Assembly: GCA_964569845.1 (NCBI GenBank)
Contig: CAZMUQ010000001.1
Coordinates: forward strand, 1 to 64,000
DNA: 64,000 bases
Origin: CAZMUQ01 sp964569845
GTDB lineage: Archaea > Thermoproteota > Bathyarchaeia > Hecatellales > Hecatellaceae
Reading direction: 5' to 3'
How positions within the stretch are numbered: the stretch's first letter is position 1; the number at the start of each line of letters is the position of its first letter. The notes under the pieces are model-generated. The model saw only the letters and a program-made list of their open reading frames with translations, was not told the DNA's origin and ran no database searches. A program made the position numbers and the translations under genes. This document shows positions 1-6,775 of this stretch, piece after piece.

Positions 1-51
1 GCCCGTGGGCCTTTAAGGCCCTCGTGGGTTCAAATCCCACCTCCGGCGCCA
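1..51 (+). tRNA. tRNA-Ser, 3' part (5' part outside window)
   Basis: The window opens inside a tRNA. Visible are a long variable arm (GGGCC, loop TTTAA, GGCCC), a T arm (GTGGG, loop TTCAAAT, CCCAC), the 3' acceptor strand CTCCGGC, discriminator G at 48 and an encoded CCA at 49-51. A long variable arm restricts it to Ser or Leu (or Tyr in bacteria); a G discriminator fits archaeal tRNA-Ser. The anticodon lies upstream of the window, so the isotype is inferred. An integrase frame begins within the T arm, so this tRNA 3' end is also the likely attachment site of the island downstream. Confidence 0.8.
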
Positions 52-648
52 ACCCTGCACCTACTAAGTTGATTGAATTTGGTTTTTGGTTAAAAAGGAA
101 GGGATTAAGGAATAACACAATTGAGAGGAAGATAAGACTTTTAAAACATTTCGATTTGTCAAGTTTGGAAAGAGTGAAGCAACAAATTATGGAAAAAGAA
201 TGGATTGACAAAATCAAAAAACTATGCATTAACAACATTAAAACAATACGGAGAATTCGTAGGGAAAAAATTGAGGTTAATAAAATAAGGTGTGTGGATG
301 ATGACAAAATCGCTTACATCCTAACACCTGAAATGGTAAAAACTTTAGTTGCAAACATTCACAGTTTACAACTTAAAATTGCTGTGATGTTAGCAATAGA
401 ATGTGGGTTAACTGCTAGTGAAGTTTTAAAAATTCGTAAAACAGATTTCAACTTTGAACAACAAACGGTAACGGTTAAGGGAGTTAAAGGACATAAAGGA
501 AAAGTTTACAATATATCAACCCATCTAATCAATTTGGCAAGAAGATTTAACTTTAGTTCACGTAACCACTAAAGCTTGGCATACACTTTATAACAAAACT
601 ACTTTTGATTATAAAAATCTAAACATAGGTAAGAAGAATCTAGAATAG
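24..648 (+). pseudogene. Broken tyrosine integrase reading out of the tRNA (N-terminal and middle part)
   Basis: The frame starts at a GTG inside the tRNA T arm, as in archaeal SSV-type integrases whose genes overlap the tRNA attachment site. It has a helical core-binding region (about residues 15-60) and the start of the catalytic domain. In the box I segment GLTASEVLKIRKTDF the residue expected to be the catalytic Arg (GLR in most members) is Thr. The frame stops at 572, but a +1 shift near 540-550 restores similar-looking coding (KAWHTLYNK) to a stop at 646-648. The HxxR and Tyr boxes are absent. Inactive remnant; its 3' end overlaps the transporter gene on the other strand. Confidence 0.75.
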
Positions 649-1407
649 TAATATTTTTGTTATGGTGAAGGCACCGAGTATTATTAGAGTCATTCCTACT
701 AGCATTTTTAGTTTCTCTTCGCGAACCCTTCTTACAAAGAATGCTGCTGGTATGGCTGCGAGAAGCGCTCCTAAAGTTAGTCCTGCTAGGAGGTTGAAAT
801 CCAACGCCTTGAGCAAAACCATGTATGTTATTATCGATGTTATACATATGAACGCTTCTGTTAGCAGGGTTATTCCAACAGCATTTTTAACATTTACTCC
901 ACTAATTACTTGACCCGTTATGAGTAGTGGCCCGTAACCGCCTCCAGTTAAGCCCTTATTGAAGGCTGCTATAAACCCAAACATAACCAGCCTAAACGGG
1001 CTGAACTTAAGTCTCCTCTTAAAAGTGGCCAGTACGAGTACACCCATACAGATAACTAGGAGGCTAATGTAGGTTTTTACAAGGATCGGGGGCAGGTTTA
1101 CTGCTGTAAAAACTGAAACTATCGAGCCGAGAACACCCAAAGGTGCAAGCATAGCCACAATCTTAAGGTCATCGCTGTTTCGACTAAAATTCACATTACC
1201 AAGCTTATGGTGAGCACCACTCGCTAGAAGGTTTCCAGCAAGCTGCGAAAACAATATCGATGGAACAATGTAATGTACAGGATAGCCAAAGATAATTAGC
1301 AATGGAGCCAGCAAGGTTCCGTAACCCATCCCCAAACCTGCATCCACCAGCTCAACCAAAAAAGCAACAATCGTCAAAAACAAGATCGCCTGAAAATCTA
1401 ACGGCAT
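640..1407 (-). CDS. TauE/SafE family membrane permease (sulfite/organosulfonate export type)
   Basis: A 255-residue polytopic membrane protein with about eight hydrophobic segments in two repeats. It has the family's glycine-rich motifs near the start of each half (LVDAGLGMGYGTLLAP at about 21-36; NKGLTGGGYGPLLITGQ in the second half). TauE/SafE proteins are anion transporters often found with sulfur genes. Here it lies downstream of remnants of ATP sulfurylase and APS kinase, so a role in sulfur anion movement is likely by context, but the substrate cannot be read from sequence. It looks intact, unlike its neighbours, and starts at an ATG. Confidence 0.85.
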   Translation of the reverse strand: MPLDFQAILFLTIVAFLVELVDAGLGMGYGTLLAPLLIIFGYPVHYIVPSILFSQLAGNLLASGAHHKLGNVNFSRNSDDLKIVAMLAPLGVLGSIVSVFTAVNLPPILVKTYISLLVICMGVLVLATFKRRLKFSPFRLVMFGFIAAFNKGLTGGGYGPLLITGQVISGVNVKNAVGITLLTEAFICITSIITYMVLLKALDFNLLAGLTLGALLAAIPAAFFVRRVREEKLKMLVGMTLIILGAFTITKILLF

Positions 1408-1431
1408 AATAATTCACTAAGCACTCTTTTC

Positions 1432-2010
1432 TTAGCTAAGCAGACCTTTCTCCGCCAACTTTTCAAGAATTATCGCTATATTGTAGCCAATGCTGCTATT
1501 CTCCGTATCAACGGTTATTTCAGGGTTTTCGGGTTCTTCGTAAGGGTCGCTGATCCCAGTCATGTTTTTTACTTCGCCTCTAAGAGCTTTCTACAGGCCT
1601 TTAGGGTCACGCCTCATAGCCTCCTCCAAACTACACCTAACAAAAACCTCAATAAACGGCACTTCTTCCTCAACTATTTTCCTTATCTTAGCTCGAACAG
1701 ACCTATAAGGCGACACAAAACTACACAAGACTATTGTACCGTTTCTTGCGAGCAGACGAGCAATCCACGCCACCCTAAGAAGATGCCTACGCCTCTCCTC
1801 AAACGTGAATCCTGCATCCACGTTTATTGTCTTCCGAACCCAATCACCGTCCAAAAGCTCAATCTTAAACCCGCGACCCTTAAGCTCACCATAAATTCCA
1901 TTATCCATCATTGCGGATAAATTTGGAAGCTCGTCCTTAAACCTGTCAAAGACAAGCTCTGGCCCTGCACAGTCAAGCCCTATCACTAAAACCTTAGTTT
2001 TCCCACTCAA
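1432..2010 (-). pseudogene. cysC: Chimera of phosphodiesterase N-terminus and APS kinase (cysC) with in-frame stop
   Basis: About the first 45 residues (KVLVIGLDCAGPELVFDRF...) resemble the start of archaeal alkaline-phosphatase-superfamily phosphodiesterases. The frame then passes directly into APS kinase sequence (IELLDGDWVRKTINVDAGF..., SPYRSVRAKIR, RDPKGL). The kinase P-loop segment and nearly all of the phosphodiesterase are missing, so a deletion fused two genes. At 1591-1593 a TAG interrupts the kinase after RDPKGL. Beyond it the same frame stays open to a TAA at 1432-1434 and encodes the normal kinase C-terminus (TGISDPYEEPENPE, then ILEKLAEKGLLS). APS kinase makes PAPS from adenylylsulfate; this copy cannot bind ATP normally and is almost certainly dead. 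Confidence 0.8.
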
Positions 2011-2022
2011 TATTGCCTCACC

Positions 2023-2493
2023 CTACGAATGGCTTCTTCCAACTAAGAAACCGCCTAAACTGTAAATTCTGGCAGCGCCTAGATGTTCTAAATTTCTTGT
2101 TTTAAAAACCTTAAGAGCATACTCTTCTTTACTGTACCCATAAATTTCTTCAACTTTAAGAAGCCCTATCGGATTGTTATGTGGATAGAAAAGTACAATC
2201 TCGTTTCCTTCCTTGAATAGGGCTTCTCTTTGTTCTGCACTAAAAACTATTGGTAGGGTCCAAGGTAAATCGTTTGGAAGCCTCATATTGTCCAGAACGC
2301 TTATAAACTCGTTTCTTAGCATGAAACCTTCAAGCGGGCTATAAACCCCATAGGCTATGTTCTCTAAATCAACAGCAAAATCAGGGTCAACATAAAGCCT
2401 TGGCAACTCTTTAACTTCATTCAACATTCTTTCTTTCTCTTGGCCTTCCAGCACTCTGCTAACTAGTTTTCCTCCATGAGGCTTAGAAACCAT
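2023..2493 (-). pseudogene. sat: ATP sulfurylase, N-terminal fragment
   Basis: The sequence matches the N-terminal PUA-like domain of dissimilatory/archaeal-type ATP sulfurylase: it begins MVSKPHGGKLVSRVL, has YSPLEGFMLRNEF at about 55-67, and continues to the SLGGFLVG segment. It ends at 156 residues, whereas family members have roughly 380. The entire catalytic half with the HxGH-type nucleotide site is missing, and a phosphodiesterase start follows 12 bases downstream. ATP sulfurylase makes adenylylsulfate from sulfate, the substrate of the adjacent APS kinase remnant. The locus is therefore a collapsed sulfate-activation operon. The start ATG lies just after the stop of the RHH gene. Confidence 0.8.
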
Positions 2494-2506
2494 GTCAAAA
2501 GCCTCC

Positions 2507-3154
2507 TCATAAGTATCCTAAAGCCTTCAATTTTCGCTTGATACGTTCAACATCCTCTTTGGTGAGTGGTTCCTGCATCTTCTCCTCTTCTCTTTTTGAC
2601 ACTATTTCTCTTAGCATAAAGGTGACATACTCAGAAACCGAATGGAATCCTGTATCCTTAATTAGCTCGCTAACCTTTTTATGGAGGGTTGTTGGTATGG
2701 AAATTGTTACATGTTTGGTATCGCTAAACTTTTCTATAAGACCTTTAACCAGTTCAGGTTTTAAAACAGAGATTACTGGTATTCCGTTAATGTTGTCAGC
2801 TGTGGAGAACAACGCCACTACGTAGTCAACCTTTGATGAATTATACTTATGGCTTTTAATATCTTCGGCAAAAAGCTTAAGTTCCACATTTCTTCTTTTC
2901 CCATTAAAGTCTTCTATCACATAGTCTGGTGAGGATGCATATCTTTTCTCTATAATCTTCTTAAACCCAAATTTTTCCAAATTCTCCTCAAAGAACTTCG
3001 CAAAATCTCTCTCACTTCTAAAAGGAATACAAGCCTCAAAAACATCTATGAGGCTGTTAAGCAAATCCTCATAGGATACATCCCTAAAAGAGGCAAGAAC
3101 CTTAAGCCTTCTCCTCAAAGACTCCGAAATCTGGATAGTAGTTCTCTCTTCCAT
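2507..3154 (-). CDS. Two ribbon-helix-helix domains around a PD-(D/E)xK-like core
   Basis: A 215-residue protein, with the start taken at the ATG of MEERTTIQIS because a TATA-like element (TTTATATAAG) lies about 30 bases upstream inside the longer open frame. Residues 1-45 look like a CopG/Arc-type ribbon-helix-helix, and residues 148-185 (HVTISIPTTLHKKVSELI) like a second one. Between them, SPDYVIED (P76, D77) and VELK (E91, K93) are spaced like a PD-(D/E)xK nuclease motif, followed by a beta-rich stretch. I do not recognise a named family. It could be a DNA-binding regulator with a dead nuclease fold, or a small sequence-specific nuclease. Intact among decayed genes. Confidence 0.7.
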   Translation of the reverse strand: MEERTTIQISESLRRRLKVLASFRDVSYEDLLNSLIDVFEACIPFRSERDFAKFFEENLEKFGFKKIIEKRYASSPDYVIEDFNGKRRNVELKLFAEDIKSHKYNSSKVDYVVALFSTADNINGIPVISVLKPELVKGLIEKFSDTKHVTISIPTTLHKKVSELIKDTGFHSVSEYVTFMLREIVSKREEEKMQEPLTKEDVERIKRKLKALGYL

Positions 3155-3207
3155 AATTAAAATAGAATTATGTATCTTATATAAAAAAACTTTGGAGAAC
3201 CATAACA

Positions 3208-3495
3208 AAGGTAACAATTTTTACGTTTAAGAGAAGCTTTTCTATTAAAGGGAACTCTTGGCAGTTCTTTCTCACCTATTTTATATCGATCTTTCTGGTT
3301 TTTGAGTTTTTATCTTTGTTTGGCTGGGTTTTAAACGGTTTTATACCAAATTTTGCATCTTTCTACCCAAACGTTAACTGGTATCCTTCTTTTATTGAGC
3401 TTCAACTATTCAACATTCTACATCCAGCTTTACCAATCCTTGTTCTATTAGCCCTATTTGTTGTATTTTCGATAATTGTAGGGTTAAAAGTTTGA
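3208..3495 (+). pseudogene. Membrane protein fragment or gene without a recognisable start
   Basis: This frame is open for more than 90 codons to TGA at 3493-3495 and encodes a convincing membrane protein: two hydrophobic helices (FFLTYFISIFLVFEFLSLFG and ALPILVLLALFVVFSIIVG) joined by an aromatic-rich loop (FYPNVNWYPSFIELQLF). There is no ATG, GTG or TTG at a plausible N-terminus; ATT codons at 3217 and 3244 are the only ATH candidates nearby. It may be the C-terminal remnant of a larger permease left by a deletion, or a small gene with a non-standard start. Function unknown. The promoter of the minus-strand RHH gene lies immediately upstream. Confidence 0.45.
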
Positions 3496-3581
3496 GAAGG
3501 ACATTAATCTTTGGTTTTCTACGCGGAATTAGTTAGGTAAACCTTATATTGGTTTACTTCTATGTATTACTTTGTGAGATT

Positions 3582-3812
3582 ATGGCCGACTACATAACCG
3601 TTTCTGCAAAGATACCACGTAAATTGAAAGAGCTACTTGACCTATACGGTGTTAAAATAGGTCCTGTGGTTAGGAGGGCTTTGGAGGAGGAGGTTAGGAA
3701 ATGTACATTGCTTAAGGTTAAGGAAGATGTTAAGAGGTTTAGCAGTAAACTACAGCATATATCCGATGAAGAGATTGCAAGACTGATAAGGGAAGATAGG
3801 GAGGGAAGATAA
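3582..3812 (+). CDS. vapB: VapB-type antitoxin
   Basis: A 76-residue protein beginning MADYITVSAKIPRKL, with a short N-terminal DNA-binding segment, a helical middle (GPVVRRALEEEVRK) and a typical archaeal VapB tail (HISDEEIARLIREDREGR) that would wrap the toxin. The ATG at 3582 is chosen over an upstream start because family members begin at this MADY-like sequence. The stop TAA at 3810-3812 overlaps the ATA codon proposed as the toxin start. Expected role: neutralise the neighbouring PIN-domain ribonuclease and autoregulate the operon. Confidence 0.8.
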   Translation: MADYITVSAKIPRKLKELLDLYGVKIGPVVRRALEEEVRKCTLLKVKEDVKRFSSKLQHISDEEIARLIREDREGR

Positions 3813-4249
3813 CCTTATACGTTTTTGATGCAAGCTCCATTACTAACCTAGTCAAGAGGGGTCTACCAAGCTTACTTATTGAGGGTATAACGTTAGACCT
3901 TGCCATATACGAATGTTTGAATGCTGTGTGGAAAGAGTATAAACTGTTGGGGAGGATAGATGAGGAAACAGCGTTATCACTTATAAAGGCCATAGGCAAC
4001 GTACTAACCGTTATTAAGATGGAATCAATCAAAGGCTTTGAGGATGAGGTTTTTAGTCTGGCTTGTAAGGAAAATCTAACAATATACGATGCCTCCTATC
4101 TTTACACATCTACAAGGATAAAAGCTACACTCATAACCGATGACCAAAAACTAAGGGAAAAAGGCTCCAAATATATCAAAGTATTAAGTACGGAACAGTT
4201 AATCCAACACACTACTGGAAAACCAGACAGTAACAGTTCATGGTGTTAA
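3809..4249 (+). CDS. vapC: VapC-type PIN-domain toxin; no standard start, altered C-terminus
   Basis: PIN-domain ribonuclease. Acidic residues are in the expected places: LYVFDASSITNL near the start, E in the AIYECLNAVWKE segment, YDASYL at about three-fifths, and ITDDQKL further on. The homologous N-terminus (TLYVFDAS) runs back to 3812, but no ATG, GTG or TTG exists between an upstream TAG at 3797 and that point; the codon in the usual start position is ATA (3809-3811). Related pairs typically overlap as ATGA, and here the same place reads ATAA. The last 10 or so residues (TTGKPDSNSSWC) are read into an integrase remnant, so the original stop is lost. Either translated from ATA or silenced. 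Confidence 0.65.
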   Translation: MTLYVFDASSITNLVKRGLPSLLIEGITLDLAIYECLNAVWKEYKLLGRIDEETALSLIKAIGNVLTVIKMESIKGFEDEVFSLACKENLTIYDASYLYTSTRIKATLITDDQKLREKGSKYIKVLSTEQLIQHTTGKPDSNSSWC

Positions 4250-4570
4250 AGGTCATAAAGGAGGAATTTACAAAGTTTCAGAACATTTGATATTAACTTG
4301 AGTTACAATAAGGGAGGAAGGATAAACGATAGTTTAAAACATGTGTTTCAAAAGACTAGCAAAAGAAACAGGAAATCTAAACTTTTTAAAAATCCATTTC
4401 CATTCATTTAGACATTTTGCAGTTTCATGGTTTTATTTTAAAACAAAAGATATATTGTGGAAACATGAGTTAAAGAAAACCAGTATGATGTTGTTTATGC
4501 AGAAACAAAACAAGAATTAACAAAATGCTTAGAAGAAGGATACGAATTGGTAACCAAAACGGAGTGGTAA
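4212..4570 (+). pseudogene. Second tyrosine integrase, degraded C-terminal part
   Basis: Three pieces in different frames match the catalytic domain of an archaeal integrase. The first (4218-4300) encodes ENQTVTVHGVKGHKGGIY, close to but distinct from QQTVTVKGVKGHKGKVY in the integrase at the tRNA. The second (about 4340-4450) carries the HxxR box as FHSFRHFAVSWFYFKTKDIL. The third (about 4470-4570) encodes NQYDVVYAETKQELTKCL and ends EW-stop, a typical integrase tail. The segment with the catalytic Tyr is deleted. Because the overlap with the first integrase is diverged in nucleotide sequence, this is a different integrase, suggesting more than one integration event. Confidence 0.7.
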
Positions 4571-4977
4571 TATTGTTTTTGTTGATTGTTTTTATATTGT
4601 ATCTTTCAATTTCATTTTTAGGACGAACCATTATGGATTTATCCCCCTTTTAACAAATTTATCAACTTGTCAACAAAAAACTGATTTTCCAATCCAAGTT
4701 AAAGGGATAGGTTAGTTAACCCATAAGAGCTTTTATACTTAAGATTTTGGGAATGTTTTCCGTAGCTGGTTTTCTCTACGGTAGAAGTTTGAATCGGCTT
4801 TCCCCAAAATTTTGCTTTTAGTTTTGACAAATTTAGATAATAGATGTAATTGTTTAAAATATTTTGCTATTGCACAAAAATTATAAACCTCTTAAAAGTC
4901 AAGAGAAATTTCTTTAGTAAGATTTATCTGTTTTAAAGATTTATTTGTTATAGTTTTTAGATAGGGGTAGGATTTCA
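4571..4977. other. Intergenic region with no gene, holding one structured candidate
   Basis: About 400 bases of very AT-rich DNA between the second integrase remnant and the aminotransferase. No open frame of note is seen on either strand. The only structured part is at 4741-4815 (listed separately). I searched for a repeat of the tRNA 3' end that would mark the right attachment site and did not find one. Confidence 0.5.
4741..4815 (+). ncRNA. Candidate structured small RNA
   Basis: A perfect 6-bp stem (CCGTAG at 4760-4765, CTACGG at 4776-4781, loop of 10) sits inside an outer pairing of ATTTTGGG (4744-4751) with CCCAAAAT (4803-4810). A TATA-like TTTATACTT lies at 4731-4739, and T-rich runs follow (4809-4826), as expected of a short archaeal transcript. 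GC content is raised against a very AT-rich background. I tested tRNA, C/D-box and CRISPR-repeat readings and none fits. Could also be an inverted repeat left by a mobile element. Confidence 0.3.
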
Positions 4978-6285
4978 TTGGACAACTTCTCCAGAATTAT
5001 TGAACTAGCTAATAGGTATCTGGTAACAAATGTTGTATCAAAAGTAGAGCCAGTTGTTATTGAAGAAGGTAGGGGGGCTTATCTTAAAGATATAGATGGA
5101 AAAGAGTATATTGACTGTTTTTCAGGTATAAGTGTAGTTAATACAGGTCATTGTAATCCTGAAGTTGTTGAAGCTGCTATAAATCAGATTAGAAAGCTTA
5201 TTCATGCAGCTTCCTACATCTACTATGTTACACCCGTAGTTAAACTTGCAGAAAAACTTGCAGAGATTACTCCTGGAAAATTGCAGAAAACCCTCTTCGT
5301 AAATAGCGGAGCTGAAGCTGTAGAATGTTCATTAAAGTTAGCTAGAAAATTTACCAAAAGATATGAATTTTTAGCTTTAATGTGCTCTTTTCATGGGCGA
5401 ACTTTAGCAACCTTAAGTGTTACAGGCCAATATAAGCGGAGAAAATGGGATATGGGGCCATATTTAACTGGAGTATCTTTTGTACCTGCACCATATTGTT
5501 ATCGATGCTTTTTTGGGCTTAGGTATCCTGAATGTGACCTACGTTGTGCAAGATTTATTGAGAAAGTTATTGAATTTTCTACGGGGAAAGGTATTGCTGC
5601 TTTTATAGCTGAACCTATACTTGGCGAAGGAGGTATAATTGTTCCTCCCTTAGAATATTTTAAGATTGTTAAAGAAATTTTAGATAAACATGAAATACTT
5701 TTCATTTGTGATGAAGTTCAAACAGGATTTGCGAGAACAGGTAAAATGTTTGCTATTGAACATTACAGTATTCAACCTGACTTAATGGTTATGGCTAAAG
5801 GTATTGCTAATGGTTTCCCGTTGGGAGCCTGTATCGCTAAACCTGAAATTAGCGGCTCTTTTGAACCTGAAGACCACTTTTCAACTTTTGGTGGTAATCC
5901 TGTATCAGCTGCAGCAGCCTTAGCTAACATAGAATATATGCAGAGAGAAAAGTTGCCTGAAAAAGCTTTAGAAAAAAGTAGATACGTTATAAAGCGGCTT
6001 GAAGAAACGATGGAAAAACATAGGCTTATCGGTGATGTTAGAGGAAAAGGTCTTATGATAGGTGTAGAACTTGTTAAGAATAGGGAAACTAAAAAACCAG
6101 CCATAGAGGAAACTAGGTTTATACGTGACCTAGCAAGAGAAAAAGGTGTTTTATTTGGTTCAGGTGGAGTTAAAGCTTCCGTAATAAGAATTCAGCCACC
6201 TCTTACAATATCAGTAGAAGAGCTAGATAAAGCCTTAAACATACTTGAAGAATGTATAGCTGAAGCTGAAAAAAGAAGCATGTAA
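4978..6285 (+). CDS. Class III PLP-dependent aminotransferase
   Basis: 435 residues starting at TTG. It has the fold-type I class III signatures: NSGAEAVECSLKLARKF for PLP phosphate binding, FICDEVQTGFARTG with the Asp that contacts the PLP ring, and the catalytic Lys in MVMAKGIANGFPLGA, then FSTFGGNPVSAAAA. A cysteine-bearing insert (APYCYRCFFGLRYPECDLRC) at about 170-190 is seen in 4-aminobutyrate, alanine-glyoxylate type and some racemase members. It is therefore not the biosynthetic acetylornithine/LysJ type found elsewhere in this window. Likely acts on a small omega-amino acid or alanine; substrate not assignable. It stands alone between the island and a C/D RNA. Confidence 0.85.
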   Translation: MDNFSRIIELANRYLVTNVVSKVEPVVIEEGRGAYLKDIDGKEYIDCFSGISVVNTGHCNPEVVEAAINQIRKLIHAASYIYYVTPVVKLAEKLAEITPGKLQKTLFVNSGAEAVECSLKLARKFTKRYEFLALMCSFHGRTLATLSVTGQYKRRKWDMGPYLTGVSFVPAPYCYRCFFGLRYPECDLRCARFIEKVIEFSTGKGIAAFIAEPILGEGGIIVPPLEYFKIVKEILDKHEILFICDEVQTGFARTGKMFAIEHYSIQPDLMVMAKGIANGFPLGACIAKPEISGSFEPEDHFSTFGGNPVSAAAALANIEYMQREKLPEKALEKSRYVIKRLEETMEKHRLIGDVRGKGLMIGVELVKNRETKKPAIEETRFIRDLAREKGVLFGSGGVKASVIRIQPPLTISVEELDKALNILEECIAEAEKRSM

Positions 6286-6329
6286 GATTTTTTACTACAT
6301 TATTTTCAGAATAAATTTAATTTTTGAAT

Positions 6330-6409
6330 GGTTTTTCAGAGAGGACCCCTTTTACTTTGCTGTTTTACTTCATCTAGCCTCTGAACTCGGCAAATTCATC
6401 ATCAAAACC
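6330..6409 (-). ncRNA. C/D-box guide sRNA, probably targeting 23S rRNA
   Basis: Read on the minus strand: terminal stem GGTTTT with AAAACC, box C ATGATGA (6396-6402), a guide ATTTGCCGAGTT, box D' CAGA (6380-6383), box C' TAGATGA (6370-6376), and box D CTGA (6336-6339). The guide next to D' is complementary to GAACTCGGCAAAT, which I recognise as a conserved segment of domain IV of archaeal 23S rRNA, so it should direct 2'-O-methylation there. The C' to D interval is about 30 bases, longer than the usual 12 or so, so the second half may be atypical. Confidence 0.65.
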
Positions 6410-6453
6410 AAAACTTATTTTAGCAGCATATTTTAAGAACTTTTTGTTTTGAA

Positions 6454-6726
6454 TTATCTTTCTTCCTCCTCTTCTTCAAATATTACTGGTATTTGGATAT
6501 GCTTATCCGTTTTTACGTATCCGTGAAGCAGGAAATGCCCATGTAGTTCTGTAAATTCTGTTGTAAATGGACCTTTACCAAAATGAGCTTTAATTCTATG
6601 GTAAAGGTGATGAGGTATCTTTGCCTTATAGTAGCCTTCATTGGTTTGGTGAGCTTGAGTATCATAAGCTAATGTTGTACCTGTTTTCATGTTCATTATA
6701 ATAATCCTTAAAATATAGGCTTCCAA
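6454..6726 (-). CDS. Small histidine-rich hypothetical protein
   Basis: 90 residues, not recognised. The body contains many histidines (AHQTNEG, KIPHHLYHRIKAHFG, ELHGHFLLHGYVKTDKH) and the protein ends in an acidic run (EEEEEER). No membrane segment or known motif is seen. The pattern could suit metal binding, but that is speculation. The start is uncertain: ATG at 6726 or an internal ATG at about 6696 (MNMKTGTT). It is followed by purT in the same direction about 50 bases downstream of its upstream neighbour's promoter region, without evident coupling. Confidence 0.5.
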   Translation of the reverse strand: MEAYILRIIIMNMKTGTTLAYDTQAHQTNEGYYKAKIPHHLYHRIKAHFGKGPFTTEFTELHGHFLLHGYVKTDKHIQIPVIFEEEEEER

Positions 6727-6775
6727 TAGAGGTCAAACCTAGTTTAAACTAAGTTGTAAACAAGTCAAAAATTAC

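Noticed and set aside
599..913. Two short open frames antisense to the TauE/SafE gene
   Set aside because: Shadows of the transporter reading frame, without recognisable protein features.
4741..4815. Possible tRNA (GTTTGAATC resembles a T loop)
   Set aside because: No cloverleaf: the T-arm stem does not close, and acceptor, D and anticodon arms cannot be placed.
4571..4977. Search for the right-hand attachment repeat of the tRNA-Ser 3' end
   Set aside because: No copy of the T arm/acceptor sequence was found in the region by eye.
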